Source of the DNA: Misgurnus anguillicaudatus
Taxonomy: Eukaryota; Chordata; Actinopteri; Cypriniformes; Cobitidae
Assembly: GCF_027580225.2 (NCBI RefSeq)
Contig: NC_073339.2
Coordinates: 40,724,501-40,788,500 of the forward strand
DNA length: 64,000 nucleotides
Reading direction: 5' to 3'
Shown here: positions 36,322 through 47,540 of the stretch, in pieces
Layout: each line of letters opens with the position of its first letter
Position numbering within the stretch: position 1 is the first letter of the stretch
Translations under genes and position numbers: made by a program
The notes under the pieces: model-generated
What the model was told of the DNA's origin: nothing
What the model saw: only the letters and a program-made list of their open reading frames with translations
Databases searched by the model: none

Positions 36322-37162
36322 TTAAAGGATTAAAGATAATTTACTCACCTCCATGTCATCCAAAATGTTGATGTGTTTCTTTGTTCAGTCGAGAAGAAAT
36401 TATGTTTTTTGAGGAAAACATTCCAGGATGTTTCTCATTTTAAGTAAGGAATAATTGACGACGGGCCATTGAATTATAAGAAAATAATGCACACCAAGGT
36501 GGTAAAGCGGCACGACGCGAAGCGGAGTGCCGTTACACCGCAGGTGTGCATTATTTTCAAATAATTCAAAGGACCGGAGTCAATTATTCCTCTTATACCA
36601 CGGTTACCACAAACATTGTTCTGGTACCTATTTTTAAGACATTTGAAAAATTAGGTGTGCGGTTTACAGAAAAATAATCAACACCCATAGAACATTTCTC
36701 AGCCAATCAGAATGCAGCATTCAACAGACCCGTGGTATAATGGACTTTAATGGACCCCAAAACTTAACAGTGTTAATGCAGTTTAAAATTGTGCGTTTCA
36801 TATATGTAACATACCTCGTGACCTTATGACGTGAGTCTGGCTCGTCACACAGCCGGAGGAAGAACAGAAGTTGTGGTTTAAAAGTGCATATTTTTTATTT
36901 TTCTTGCCAAAAATGACAATCGTTTTGCTAGATAAGACCCTAATTATGCCTCATTTGAGATCATTTAGAGTCCTTTGAAACTGCAATTTTAAACTTCATT
37001 ATAACTGTTAAGTATTGGGGTCCATCAAAGTCCATTAAAATGAGAAAAATCCTGCAATGTTTTCCTCAAAAAACATAAATTCTTCTCGACTGAACAAAGA
37101 AAGCCGTCAATAGTTTGGATGACATGGTGGTGAGTAAATTATCTTAATTTTTTTTTTTTAAA
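36322..37162. mobile_element. Long-TIR MITE (TTAAAGGATTAAAGATAATTTACTC) with a palindromic insert
   Basis: About 120 bp at each end form an inverted repeat (for example ttctttgttcagtcgagaag against cttctcgactgaacaaagaa). The centre holds another palindromic element at 36446-36740. Confidence 0.82.
36446..36740. mobile_element. Nested palindromic MITE (AAGGAATAATTGACGAC / CCGTGGTATAA)
   Basis: aaggaataattgacgac pairs with agtcaattattcctctta, and ttataccacgg with ccgtggtataa, giving two adjacent hairpins. cgcaggtgtgcattattttc mirrors gaaaataatgcacaccaagg. Confidence 0.7.
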
Positions 37163-38779
37163 GAAAATTGACTAATCCTTTCAACTTTTGATTGCCGAGT
37201 GTTTTGGCAAATGTGAATACAGTTTGTGATTTACGTACAGATTGATGACTCAAAGAATCAGTCATCAGTCAAATATTTTTTGTGAAGTGTATTCGTTTAC
37301 TGTAACTTATTGTTTTAAGATAGACACTCAGTTTTCACAAGTACAAATTTTACAGTAGAGGCCAAAAGAGCATATTTGTACATAATTTGCCTTAAATGTA
37401 CCATTACACAAAAATGGAGACTTAACATGGTTAGATTAAGATTATTCTTCAATAAAGGCAAACTACAGAGTATCAGTGATTTTAATATACAATAATGCAT
37501 AGAAAAACAAAAAGCATACAGAACTCAAATTATTTTTAAATTATTTTATTATTTTTTTGTTGATCTTTTTTGGTTATTATTACTGCAGTTATTCTTGACT
37601 CAGTATTGAGTGCCAAGCCTCAAAAATTCTTACCAAAGCTGAGCTACACTTAACACTCCAACAAGCACACAACAACAATTTTCAGTACAACTTTAATAAT
37701 ATATTTAAACACATAAACAGGGTAAAAACATCTATTTTCCAAAGTTGGATATAATTTATGGTCACTACTATAGGTATTGACTCAAATAAATATGGCAGAT
37801 GAGGCATTGTTACTGCTGCTGTTGCGTATTAATGTGTGTTAATGTTATATTGAAACTTTAATGGTATTTTCTAAACATTTTGGATACAAATGTTTTTGTT
37901 TTAAAGATTGTTGTACCATTTGTCATGCGATTATATAATATTAATTTAATCATGATCATGCAGTCTTTGGCGGACAGCCCATCTAAGCTACAGCACATGG
38001 ATGTTTCACTGGTGTTGATGCTGAGTTAGAAAACCGCCACAAGGGACAGACGTCAGGGCATCCGTCAACTATCTAACATCGGTAGCTCTTGTCACTCTCC
38101 TGAGCGAATCTCAGATACTCCAAAAGGGATATTGAGTCATGGAGACACTCTGTGCCCGTGGCAACTTTTGTTGCCAGACTCCTGATTGACTTTTAACCTG
38201 CTAATAAAAGTTCTGGAATCTCCAACACATTTGCACGCTCAGCCAGAGGTTTGGGTTACGTGCGTACATGCGGAGAAAAGGTAGAAGAGCAATGTCACAC
38301 AAATTTGAGCGCTGCCCTTTACTCTCTGCATAGTAATGTCATCCAAAAATCCCATCTAAGCCCACCGTACACTGTCGAAAGAAAATTAGCCAATGCCTTC
38401 CTGCATTTTAATGTTCAAATGAGGTACTGATGGATTAGCAAGCGCTGCTCTGTCAGAACAGTATGTAACCGTTTTGTGCCGAGCCAAAAATTGGAGCCTG
38501 AAAAGAACAATTTAAACAGCGCTCATAAAAGTGCCACAGACAGATTTATAAAAGCCAACCTGAATATAACTGCTTTGCAGGATCTTACTTGTTCTGTATA
38601 TTAGGTTTCCTTTGAGAAATGCATGCTTTCTATTGTATGTGTTTATTTATTTATATTTATATTTTTATAATAATATATAAACAATTAACCTAAACACACA
38701 GTAAGAGCTCATTTACAAGAAAACATGTCAGACACACTTAAATGTTTTTGCATCTGAGCTCTTCGTGTATATATATGTA
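37163..38779. other. Intron stretch, no gene
   Basis: No coding exon, RNA gene or clear element boundary. About 37960-38560 has no transposon signature and may be retained intron. Confidence 0.5.
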
Positions 38780-39793
38780 TAGAGTTTGGTTCCAAAATGC
38801 AATAAATCCATTTTGACTATTTTCTGTAAAAACATGTTTCCTATACCAAGAAAGTGACAAGATGAAAACCATTATTTTCTGTTACTAACTTTCACATAGC
38901 ATCTTTAGGTTATAAAAACATTTAAAAAATCTAATCCATAAATTGATTTTCAAAGATTTATTATAAAAACTGATAATTTTTTCCACAAAATGCAATAAAT
39001 CCATGACAAGTTTTTTTTTTCAAAGTGCTATAAATCTGTTAAATCAATATATAAATGTGCATTTATCTTTGCCCTGTTATATTTATTTAGTTGACTAGTG
39101 GTATACACTGATTAAAAAAAGAAACATTAATGGGATTAATTAAAACACTTACTTTGTGATATTAAGATCACTGTCATTGCTGCTGTTATACTTTGGACGT
39201 CGTCGCTGAACTTTTTTCACAGCGATCAGCTGTAAAATATTTTGGTCCTGCTCGATTTCGTTGGCTTTACGTAAAATAATGTTTTTTCACAAGATCTCCT
39301 GGGGTCAATGTGTTAGCATGATAGAAGCTTGATGCTGTCGGGAGAACAACCAATAAATGCGAGAGCCTCTCGCATAAATTATTAGATTTTGATGGCTTAC
39401 GTTTCTTCCCCACCACAGAAAACCACCACAGGTTTATCAATGCCATCAAAGTATTATTTTGTTTTTGTTTGTTTGTTGATTACATAGTACAAAGTAGATG
39501 AGAAAAACTAGGATTCTGTGTATTCAACGCCCCATCATTGTTGTTTACAGTGCGTGGAATGGTGCGCTGTGATTTGTTGAGCGGATTTATTGCATTCTGC
39601 AGAAAAGGAGAAGTGGCGTTTATTGCGTTTTGGGGAAAAAAAGGAGAAAAGATGATAAAATAATATGGCGGATATTGTATTTTGTGTAAAATTAAGAATT
39701 TTCTTTTAAATTCTGACTTGGTACAATACTGATTTTGGTGGTAACTCATTTTTTTTAAATGGCGTTTATTGCGTTTGGAACCAAACTCTTCAT
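38780..39793. mobile_element. TIR element, AGAGTTTGGTTCCAAAATGCAATAAA family, copy A
   Basis: Left tagagtttggttccaaaatg with caataaatcca and right tttattgcgtttggaaccaa with actcttcata are inverted repeats. Internal ttccacaaaatgcaataaat and ttctgcagaaaaggag words repeat. About 1 kb with no transposase frame. Confidence 0.8.
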
Positions 39794-39942
39794 ATATTAA
39801 CTTGTTGTTTCAACCCAAAATTTTAAATTATTTTAACTCAATGTTGGGTATAATATTATAATATATAATATAAAAAGCATTTATATAAGCTTATACAAGC
39901 ATTTATATAGCATCTTATTTTCTTATATTCATATATTTTTAT

Positions 39943-40560
39943 ATGAAGAGTTTGGTTCCAAAACGAGATAACTCTTTTTTTTTCAAAAATCTTGTTTTTC
40001 GATTGTCCATTCCAATTAATCAGACTGCAATTGGTTGGTTTTGATTTAAAGGTGCAGTGTGTAAAGTTTTGTGGCATCTAGTGGTGAGGTTGCGCATTGC
40101 AACCAACGGCTCAGTCCACTGCTCACCCCTCACTTTTGAAACGCATAGAGAAGCTAAGTTAGCTGCCACGGGACAAACATATCGTCGGAGAAAACTTCGT
40201 AAAAAAAGTTTGTCCGTTAAGGGCTTCTGTAGAAACATGGCTGCACAAAATGGCGACTTCCATGTAAGGGGACCCTCGGTGTATGTAGATAAAAACATCT
40301 CATTCTAAGGTAATAAAAACATAACGTTTCATTATAAAAGGTCTTTATACACCACTGATCATATAGTTTTGTATATTATTTTGCATTTCTGTCAAGAGAT
40401 CCTTCTAAAAATTACACACTGCACCTTTAAGCCTTCATAACTAAAAACATACAACTAACTAGCACAATAAAACACAATAAAAACATGATAGCATAATAAT
40501 AAACGTGTTTTGACAAAAAAATTTAATTGCGTTATCTTGTTTTGGAACCAAACTCTTCAT
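39943..40560. mobile_element. TIR element of the AGAGTTTGGTTCCAAAA family, copy B
   Basis: Left atgaagagtttggttccaaa with acgagataac and right gttatcttgttttggaacca with aactcttcat are inverted repeats of the same family as copy A. Nearly all the interior is the nested MITE at 40046-40430. Confidence 0.85.
40046..40430. mobile_element. Complete GGTGCAGTGTGTAA MITE
   Basis: Left ttaaaggtgcagtgtgtaaa and right attacacactgcacctttaa are inverted repeats. An inner unit resembles the partial copy at 8775-8953. Nested inside copy B. Frames of 83-92 residues on both strands within it are chance. Confidence 0.9.
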
Positions 40561-40561
40561 A

Positions 40562-40567
<6 letters not shown>

Positions 40568-40599
<32 letters not shown>

Positions 40600-40735
40600 T
40601 GTGTACCTGGTAATTATCACGTTGTGGGGACCAATTGTCCACACAAAGATAGGAATACCATTGTTTTTATGACCTTGTGGGCACATTTTGAGGTCCCCAT
40701 GAGGAAACAAGCTTATAAATCAAGCAGAATCAAAT
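40568..40735. repeat. (TG)n tract plus a common fish repeat (gtggggaccaattgtccaca)
   Basis: TG repeats to about 40604 lead into acctggtaattatcacgttg, gtggggaccaattgtccac and attttgaggtccccatgagg. I recognise this as frequent in fish genomes, with paired ggggacc/ggtcccc words. Class unknown. Confidence 0.6.
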
Positions 40736-42067
40736 CGGATAAAAACAAACTTGATGTCTTTATTATTTATCTTAAACTTTGATACGATTCAATCGAGAGC
40801 AATTGTTTGACTTTTGCAAAAATAGAGTTTGCTGCTTACTAATATCTGCCTTTATAAGTCAAAGATCATAATACAAAATGAAATTTCTACAAATTTTAGG
40901 TAATCTATATACCTTTTTCTGCATCTAAACAATTTTACAATTCCTCCTAGCATCCCTCCACCTCAATTCCTCCTCTTTTCTAATTTACTCAATGTCGCAG
41001 TCTGGGGAGTTAGCTTGGAGCTAAAGCTGAGCTACTCATTTAAAGACAGTATGTTAAATGCGTGACCATTATTTCTGTGAAGAATAGACAGGTGAACTCA
41101 TGAAATAATCCACTTAAGATTTAGTTTTAAATATATTATCAGGGTTTTTTTCAAGTAATTTGCATTGATTCTGAACTGTCTCATCCGTGTGTGTGCATGT
41201 TGTTGTCAGCAAATCTCTCCGCTTCAGTCTCCTGCTTTAATAAACCTCCCGGAGTTCATATCTAATTGTGAGCGTGTGTGTGTAGATGACAGAGAGAGCA
41301 GCTTGTCTCTAATACTGTGTGACATTTACTCACACAATTTAATTAACTCTCCAATATCAGCCAGATTTCTCTACCTTTTCATTTCGTGCACACACCAACA
41401 CACACGTACACAATACACACATCCGGTGTGCAACCGTACAAAATGTGTTCATTTTCGTTTAAGATTTGTTTGCACTAAGCAACTTTAAATGCCTTTTAAA
41501 TGCCTCTTTTTCCGTGTTTTGCGTCCACAGCACTTTTGAGCTTTCCACACCCCGGTTACTGTTCAGGAAAGAATACAACTTATTGCATTGTTGTATACAG
41601 CCTTTAGAAAACAGTAATATACTGTAAGCTAAAAGTCAAGAGAATTTTGTATAGATTTTTAAATGGGAAGCATAATGCATGCATCTCGAATCGCATTACT
41701 GTACATTTCTGAACATTTGCATCAGGATTTTTCTGCTGTGTACTTGATAAGTTAATTAAACAGCATTGTTCAAATATTTATTTTAATGCAAGCTGCAGGC
41801 TTTACATGCTTACACGCCTAAGAAATTAAAGGTTTTGTTTTGTGCCTAAAGAAACATTTTCTCATTAGAAACGTTTTTGTTTTGGGTAAACTTTTTTGGT
41901 GAAATTTCTTTGGAAAAGTTATTGATGTCACAATTCAGGTTCTTCTGATTTTTGTATATGGATTTTGGCTTTTCTAAAGCACACAGTAATTACCTGACAA
42001 GTTGGATGTATTTTAGTAAGTAGACAGCAGTGGCACTAAAACAAACTTTCTAATCTCTTTTGTTGGC
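40736..42067. other. Intron stretch, no gene
   Basis: Nothing coding recognised. Low repeat content to the eye, especially about 41160-41560. Confidence 0.45.
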
Positions 42068-42118
42068 ATTCTACGGAGCCCCTAAGGGGACATGGGGAAA
42101 AATTAAATAAAGTTTTGT

Positions 42119-42360
42119 TTCGCGTGTGCACGTGAAACTATCGCGTTTAGTTTAGCGTGCGCACATGAAACTATCGCGTGCGCACGTGAAAGCGAAAGTT
42201 TCACGTGCGCACGTGAAAGTTTCATGTTGCACGCGAAACTAAACTTTTAAAAAAAATTCTGCACATGAAGGTTTCACGTGAGCACATGAAAGTTTCACAT
42301 TAGCACGCCAATGTTTCACGTGAACACGCAAAAGTTTCACATGAGCACATGAAACTAAAC
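42119..42360. repeat. Minisatellite of GTTTCACGTG / CACGTGAAA units
   Basis: Roughly 14-20 bp units built on gtttcacgtgngcacgtgaa alternate in orientation. Six perfect CACGTG palindromes begin at 42129, 42183, 42202, 42210, 42275 and 42317. Further decayed units read cacatg. Confidence 0.85.
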
Positions 42361-42390
42361 TTTAGATTATTTTACTCCAATGTCACCTTA

Positions 42391-43099
42391 TGCCAAGTTC
42401 AGACTGCACAATTTTAGCCCTGATTTTGACTCGCCGACAGGTTTTGAGAAATCGCAGACAAATGCCCGAAGTCACAGGCACACGCGAGTGACAATCACAC
42501 AGTGTGAATTATAAAAGACGCGTTCTGAGAGGATCGCCGACAAGTCGCCGACACCCGTGAGATATTTGCCATGCTAAATATCTGGACCGGTTGGCGATTC
42601 AAAATCATGCCGTGTGAAATGTGTTTTGACTGACAATAACATCGCCGATGACCTACATCCAATGAGAGAGCAACATACAGGACAGCTGGAAGTTCGGGGA
42701 GGAGTCTCTCCAAACATTTCCTACTTCATAATTTTTTATTTCTTCTTCTTTCTGCTGCAAATGAGCGCACATGCAATTTGTATGGTAAACTTCTTGCGAG
42801 TGACCATTTTTAATAATAATCCCAGTCTCACGTGAGAACTCCGGTCTTGCACGCGTGACCTCGCGTTGTTTCCTTCGCGTCACTTCTCGCGTGCGTTTGG
42901 TTGTGAGACGTAGTTTGCGGACCGGGAAAAAGTTATCGGCGATTCTTCTTAGGGTAAAGTCATGCAGTATGAAAACCCCTGTCGCCAATCCATCATGCAG
43001 TCTGAAACAGCAGCGACTGAACCCTTCCCCAGATAATCACGCAATGTGAAACCACAGGTGACCCGACTAGTTTGAAAATCATACAGTCTGAACTCGGCA
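42391..43099. mobile_element. Harbinger-like element (TGCCAAGTTCAGACTGCA), TTA target duplication
   Basis: Left tgccaagttcagactgcaca and right tacagtctgaactcggca are inverted repeats flanked by TTA on both sides (42388-42390 and 43100-43102). A 3-bp TTA/TWA duplication fits PIF/Harbinger. The 111-residue reverse frame inside is chance. Confidence 0.75.
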
Positions 43100-43280
43100 T
43101 TAGGGGCTCGGTAGAATTCACTATTTTCACTTTTTTGCAAATGCTGCGTATACCACAATATCATTTTTGCATTAGCGATACAATGCATACTATTAGTTAA
43201 TTTTCATGGCCATTTTTTTTTTATTCAAAGAACAAACGCCGTTTCTGTTTATCTCATATTAATCTTGAGTACCTATAGAC

Positions 43281-44503
43281 CAGTGGTCTCAAACTCCCGG
43301 CCCGCGGGCCATTTGCGGCCCGCCCTCCCCCTCTCTGCGGCCCGCGTCAACTTTCAAAAATATAAAATAATCTGGCCAGCAGAAAGATTTTTATTACCTT
43401 TTTTTATATTCGTTTGATTTTTTATTTAAACGTTCAAGTGTTCATTCACATGTCGCGTCTAACAACTCGTTAAAACGAGTCAAAGCATTACTTTCCAACG
43501 TGTTCGAGAGCGGAAGTTGCGCTTCGGGGCGTGGGTCGCGTCACCGGTTGCTACGCAGCCATGAACCGCACACTCCGTGATGTCGAGGATCACTGAATGC
43601 GTGATCGGATTTTAATTCCTCAACTGAACCTCGCGTCAATCACACCATTGTCACCATGCGATCAGTTAATCTGGTCGGGACTTTGTAGTGTTTGTCTAGA
43701 GAAGATTTGTTACTTCCGGTTGGATATCAGCTGTTACTCAGAGAAGATCAAGCTGCGGTGGGCTTAATTCACCTCACGTCACAGCATCTAATGGAAACAC
43801 CGCATATGGAGGCAGAGCGGTAGATGTAATGCAACACATTTTAAACTACAGAAAAGAGCCATCAAAGTGGCCAGGTTAAGAAAAGAGAAAAGATGAGGAG
43901 AAATGTAAAGAAGATAAAAGTATGTATACTGCTATATATAATGAAGTATAATATATTATTATGTAGCTTACTATTCAATTACACATAGAACAGTACTATT
44001 ATTTTTTCTGTCCAATATATCTTATATAACATGGACTAATTCAAAAGTTATGGGATCACTTTCAATTATTAATATTTTCCCACATATAATAGAAAATTTA
44101 TGAAAACTGAAATAATAAAGAACATAATGAAGTCAATTCTATGACTGAAAACAATCCAAAATAAATCAAAACAGAAACACTTACTGGTGGTAATTTTTAT
44201 AATAGTTTATAAATGTATACAGGAATTAAATTTGTTAGTTTAGTGCAAGATTTTAATAGGTCTTAGTTAAGATAAGATTAAGAAAAGATTTACTTATGCT
44301 ACTTTTATAAAATAATGTATATTAAAAAGATAAAACCATTTCTTATATATTTTCAAGTATTATTATACATTAAATAATAGAAATTAAACATGACATTTAC
44401 AGAAACATTGTACTTTTTTGAACGTTAAAATAGCTCTGCGGCCCCCCCGATGAACTGTCTGTCTTAAAAATGGCCCCAAGCCAGTTTGAGTTTGAGACCC
44501 CTG
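43281..44503. mobile_element. hAT-like element, CAGTGGTCTCAAAC family, copy 2
   Basis: Ends CAGTGGTCTCAAACTCCCGG and TTTGAGTTTGAGACCCCTG, flanked by identical CTATAGAC at 43273-43280 and 44504-44511. It cut the left terminal repeat of the TATAGACGG MITE. Very similar to copy 1 over its whole length. Confidence 0.92.
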
Positions 44504-44738
44504 CTATAGACGGTTTCATCGGACGAACGTGTGGTGACGTAATTACACGTCTGGTCGGAACTTTACTTCCGGTTTCTGTTTGTTTAATGGTCTGACTAGT
44601 TGTTAAACTGAACTTTTTAACAAATACCTCGTCGACAATAACAAATGTTTAGGTTTCCTAGGTAATCTACGTGTTTATTTTGTTTGTTATATAAATAAAC
44701 TACTTTAAAAGGACTTTGTTGTTATTTATTCTTAGCGG

Positions 44739-45169
44739 TAGGGCTGTAATGATTAATCGTGTGTCCCATTAAAATGCCTGTCCGATATCCATTCTGAATC
44801 GCAAGGCTGCGATTCTGTGTTTCATGCACAGCTTGTGCGTGTACTACGGCATTTGGTCAGTAGGAAGTCCTTACCAATCTAAAATCATAACGAGTCGGAA
44901 TCGTTTATAACGTGCATTTAAAAAAGCAACACTCGATAAACAAAATCATTCAAAATATTCGTTATTATCATAAAAATACCTGAAACAATTTGAAGAACAG
45001 CGATATACATATTCCTGTAGACATATCCTGGAATAGCGTTTGTAATGCTACTTCTTCTGTGGCACAAAGGGTGTTTCTGCACGAGAGCGCCCCCTGGCTT
45101 TTGGATGTGCCGGGATTTCACCGTAATTCATTAAAATTCATTTATTGAGAAAAAATTATTACACCCCTA
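44739..45169. mobile_element. hAT-like element (TAGGGCTGTAATGATTAATC), exact 8-bp duplication
   Basis: Ends tagggctgtaatgattaatc and aattattacacccctA, flanked by identical CTTAGCGG (44731-44738 and 45170-45177). The body is shared with 62217-62646 (catgcacagcttgtgcgtgt, ctggcttttggatgtgccgg). Confidence 0.9.
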
Positions 45170-45625
45170 CTTAGCGGAGTTTACCGGAAGTTGCGTGTTG
45201 ACCACGAAAGTCGCTTGTTTATGTTGTTACTGCTGAAACCGTCTATAAAGTACATACTTCATATTTTCAAAGAGTCTTTAGTTTTACCAGATTTATAAAA
45301 GACTGATCATCTGTACTGCTACTTTCCGGAAAAACCTGAGCTCCTGGAGGCGTACCGCGAGCGGAGCGAATCACGAGCAAGCAGCACACACAAAACATTA
45401 TGCCACTATCTATGTATAACTATGATTCAAGTTCGTATCGTTTGCATTATTTGCACTTACGTGGTGCACAGACATTTGATGCAGTTTTACTTACCGCCTG
45501 GGACTCATGATCAAGTTGGGACCGTCCCATTTCAAAGGAATCCCGTGTTAAACAAACACACGCACAACTCCGCTGCTACCCTGGATCAACAAACTATATC
45601 CATTATTTATATAATGCTTGGTTCT

Positions 45626-46016
45626 TTAGGAAGCAGAAAATGCATAAATATTGCTCACAAACTAAAACACGTCTTTGGTGACGTTGATTTTGTGTCAGCT
45701 CTCGGTTGGTGTGTGCGTGTGCTATTCCGATTAAAGTGCCATATAATAACTTTCACTGTACTCCCGGGACACGTTATGCAAAAGTTTAATGTTATTATGA
45801 TTACAGTATTACTATTAACATGTTAACTTTTGGGCTCCTCTTTTTGCAATCTGACAATCGTGCGATTTTTACTTGCAGTATAGAAACTGTGTGTGTGAAA
45901 GAGAGATATTACACACATATAATTACATTTCACATGCTCTCTTTCTTAAACTTAATGTTATCTATTGTAACTAATGTAAATGTAGTCTCGCTCTCTTGCT
46001 CTCTCGCTCTCTCGCT

Positions 46017-46055
<39 letters not shown>

Positions 46056-47089
46056 CATCTCTCTCTTTCTGTCTTCTAAATGCATCGAGTTTGAATTGAT
46101 CACACACTTTGAATGAAAGGTTTTCTTTTACTTGCTGTAGAGATACTTTTAGAGAAATTTGAGTATAACTCATACTTTTAAAGAAAAGTAGTTTATGTTC
46201 ATACATTCAGCATTTTGTGTGTCTGAATATTTGTTTTATTTCCCCACCTATGCATGTGCACTTTTTATTGATTATTTTGTTATATTTAAATATAATTTAC
46301 TTATATTTACATTATTACTTCATCAGTGCCCTTCCTGTTTATATTTCGTTCCTTCTAATGTGACTTTGATGTGATTTTGAAATACACGTGTGTGTGTGTT
46401 TGTGTGCGTTGTCGTGTTGTGTGCGTATGTGTGACAGATGTGCACAGTATCATCCATCAGTCCTCCCCAGCCTGACCCCTGAGGACGTACAGTGCATGTT
46501 TGAGGGGCGTTTTGTTCTCCACGTCCTCTAATAAAGGTGTGTGTGAAATGTCCCAAACCAGCCTGCATTAGAAGTGTTACTGCATTGCAGCATGGTGCAA
46601 ACTGGAAGTGTGTGATGCATTACATTGTACTGTGCTTCTTTGTGTAAATGTTAAGTGAGCTTACATCAACTAAACACTGAAATGTGGGTGAAGCCCCCTC
46701 TATGGCTTGCGCTGTACTGCAGTAAGGGAAAACAGTGCCGTAGTAAGCACTTTTATCAATTGTTGTGAGCCAATACTAGCAAAAACACTAACATCCGAAA
46801 AATTGCTTCATTGCGTCAGTTAGAGGTAAATCTGTATGTGCATAATATATAAACATTTGGCAACCTTATGTAATTTGAGCACCTTCATTTTAAAGGCACA
46901 GGGTGTGATATACAGTATGTTGCCTTTATTTGAAGTCATGTTTGAATAAAGAGAAGTAAATTGATGGTTGCAGGGTGCCTCTGTGTTGTCTAGACGCATT
47001 ATCACTAAGCTAAACAATAGATTAGCATTTCCTAAAGGAAACAGTGGTTGCAAAGGAGGAAATAAGAAAGAGCTTTATGAGCTTAAAGG
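45626..47089. other. Intron stretch, no gene
   Basis: Includes a (CT)n-rich tract (45987-46070) that gives artefact frames. Otherwise no element ends or exons seen. Confidence 0.5.
45987..46070. repeat. (CT)n-rich microsatellite
   Basis: Imperfect then perfect CT runs (ctctctctctctctctctct). Confidence 0.93.
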
Positions 47090-47540
47090 GATACTTCAGC
47101 CAAATATCAAAATTACCCCATGATTTACTCACCCTTAAAGGAATAGTCTACTCATTTTCAATATTAAAATATGTTATTACCTTAACTAAGAATTGTTGAT
47201 AAATCCCTCTATCATCTGTGTGCGTGCACGTAAGCGCTGGAGCGCGCTGCGACGCTTCGATAGCGTTTGGCTTAGCCCCATTCATTCAATGGTACCACTC
47301 AGAGATGAAGTTAGAAGTGACCAAACACATCAACATTTTTCCTATTTAAGACGAGTAGTTATACGAGCAAGTTTGGTGGTACAAAATAAAATGTAGCGCT
47401 TTTCTAAGCGGATTTAAAAGAGGAACTATATTTTATGGCGTAATAGCACTTTTGGAAGTACTTCGACTCGGCGCAGTAACACCCTCCCTCTCCCATTATG
47501 AGAGGGAGAAGGGGAGCGGACTTTTCAGGCGAGTCAAAGT
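47090..47540. mobile_element. Two adjoining MITE ends, truncated
   Basis: ttaaagggatacttcagcca (about 47092) and, right after, ttaaaggaatagtctactca (about 47136) begin two common fish families. The second continues gatgcgtgcacg-like text (gtgtgcgtgcacgtaagcgc, tcgatagcgtttggcttagc). No right ends were found. Confidence 0.65.

Larger units (their letters stand above)
42068..43117. mobile_element. Element with GAGCCCCTAAGG ends, split near its right end
   Basis: Left ttctacggagcccctaaggg and right ggggctcggtagaattc become matching inverted repeats once the 42391-43099 insertion and its TTA duplication are removed. Most of its own body is the CACGTG-rich minisatellite. Confidence 0.65.
43274..45246. 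mobile_element. TATAGACGGTTTCA MITE, copy 1, twice interrupted
   Basis: Right end tgctgaaaccgtctata. The left end tatagac is at 43274-43280 and continues, after a hAT-like insertion, as ctatagacggtttcatcgga at 44504. The body matches the copies at 59284-60029 (acttccggtttctgtttgtt, taatggtctgactagttg). Confidence 0.85.
43220..45625. mobile_element. Interrupted copy of the repeat also found at 50870-51657
   Basis: 43226-43280 (ctgtttatctcatattaatc then ttgagtacctata) and 45247-45600 (agatttataaaagactgatc, aactccgctgctaccctgga) run parallel to 50890-51290. Between them are three later insertions. The 134-residue frame at 45422-45826 starts in this repeat and is not a gene. Confidence 0.75.

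Noticed and set aside
42119..42360. CRISPR-like array of spaced short repeats
   Set aside because: Units are degenerate, alternate in orientation, have no unique spacers of constant length, and the genome is vertebrate.
42653..42988. 111-residue reverse frame (arginine-rich)
   Set aside because: It lies inside the Harbinger-like element 42391-43099, with no conserved domain.
45422..45826. 134-residue open frame as a gene
   Set aside because: Its first half lies in a dispersed repeat also present at 50870-51657 and it matches no protein family.
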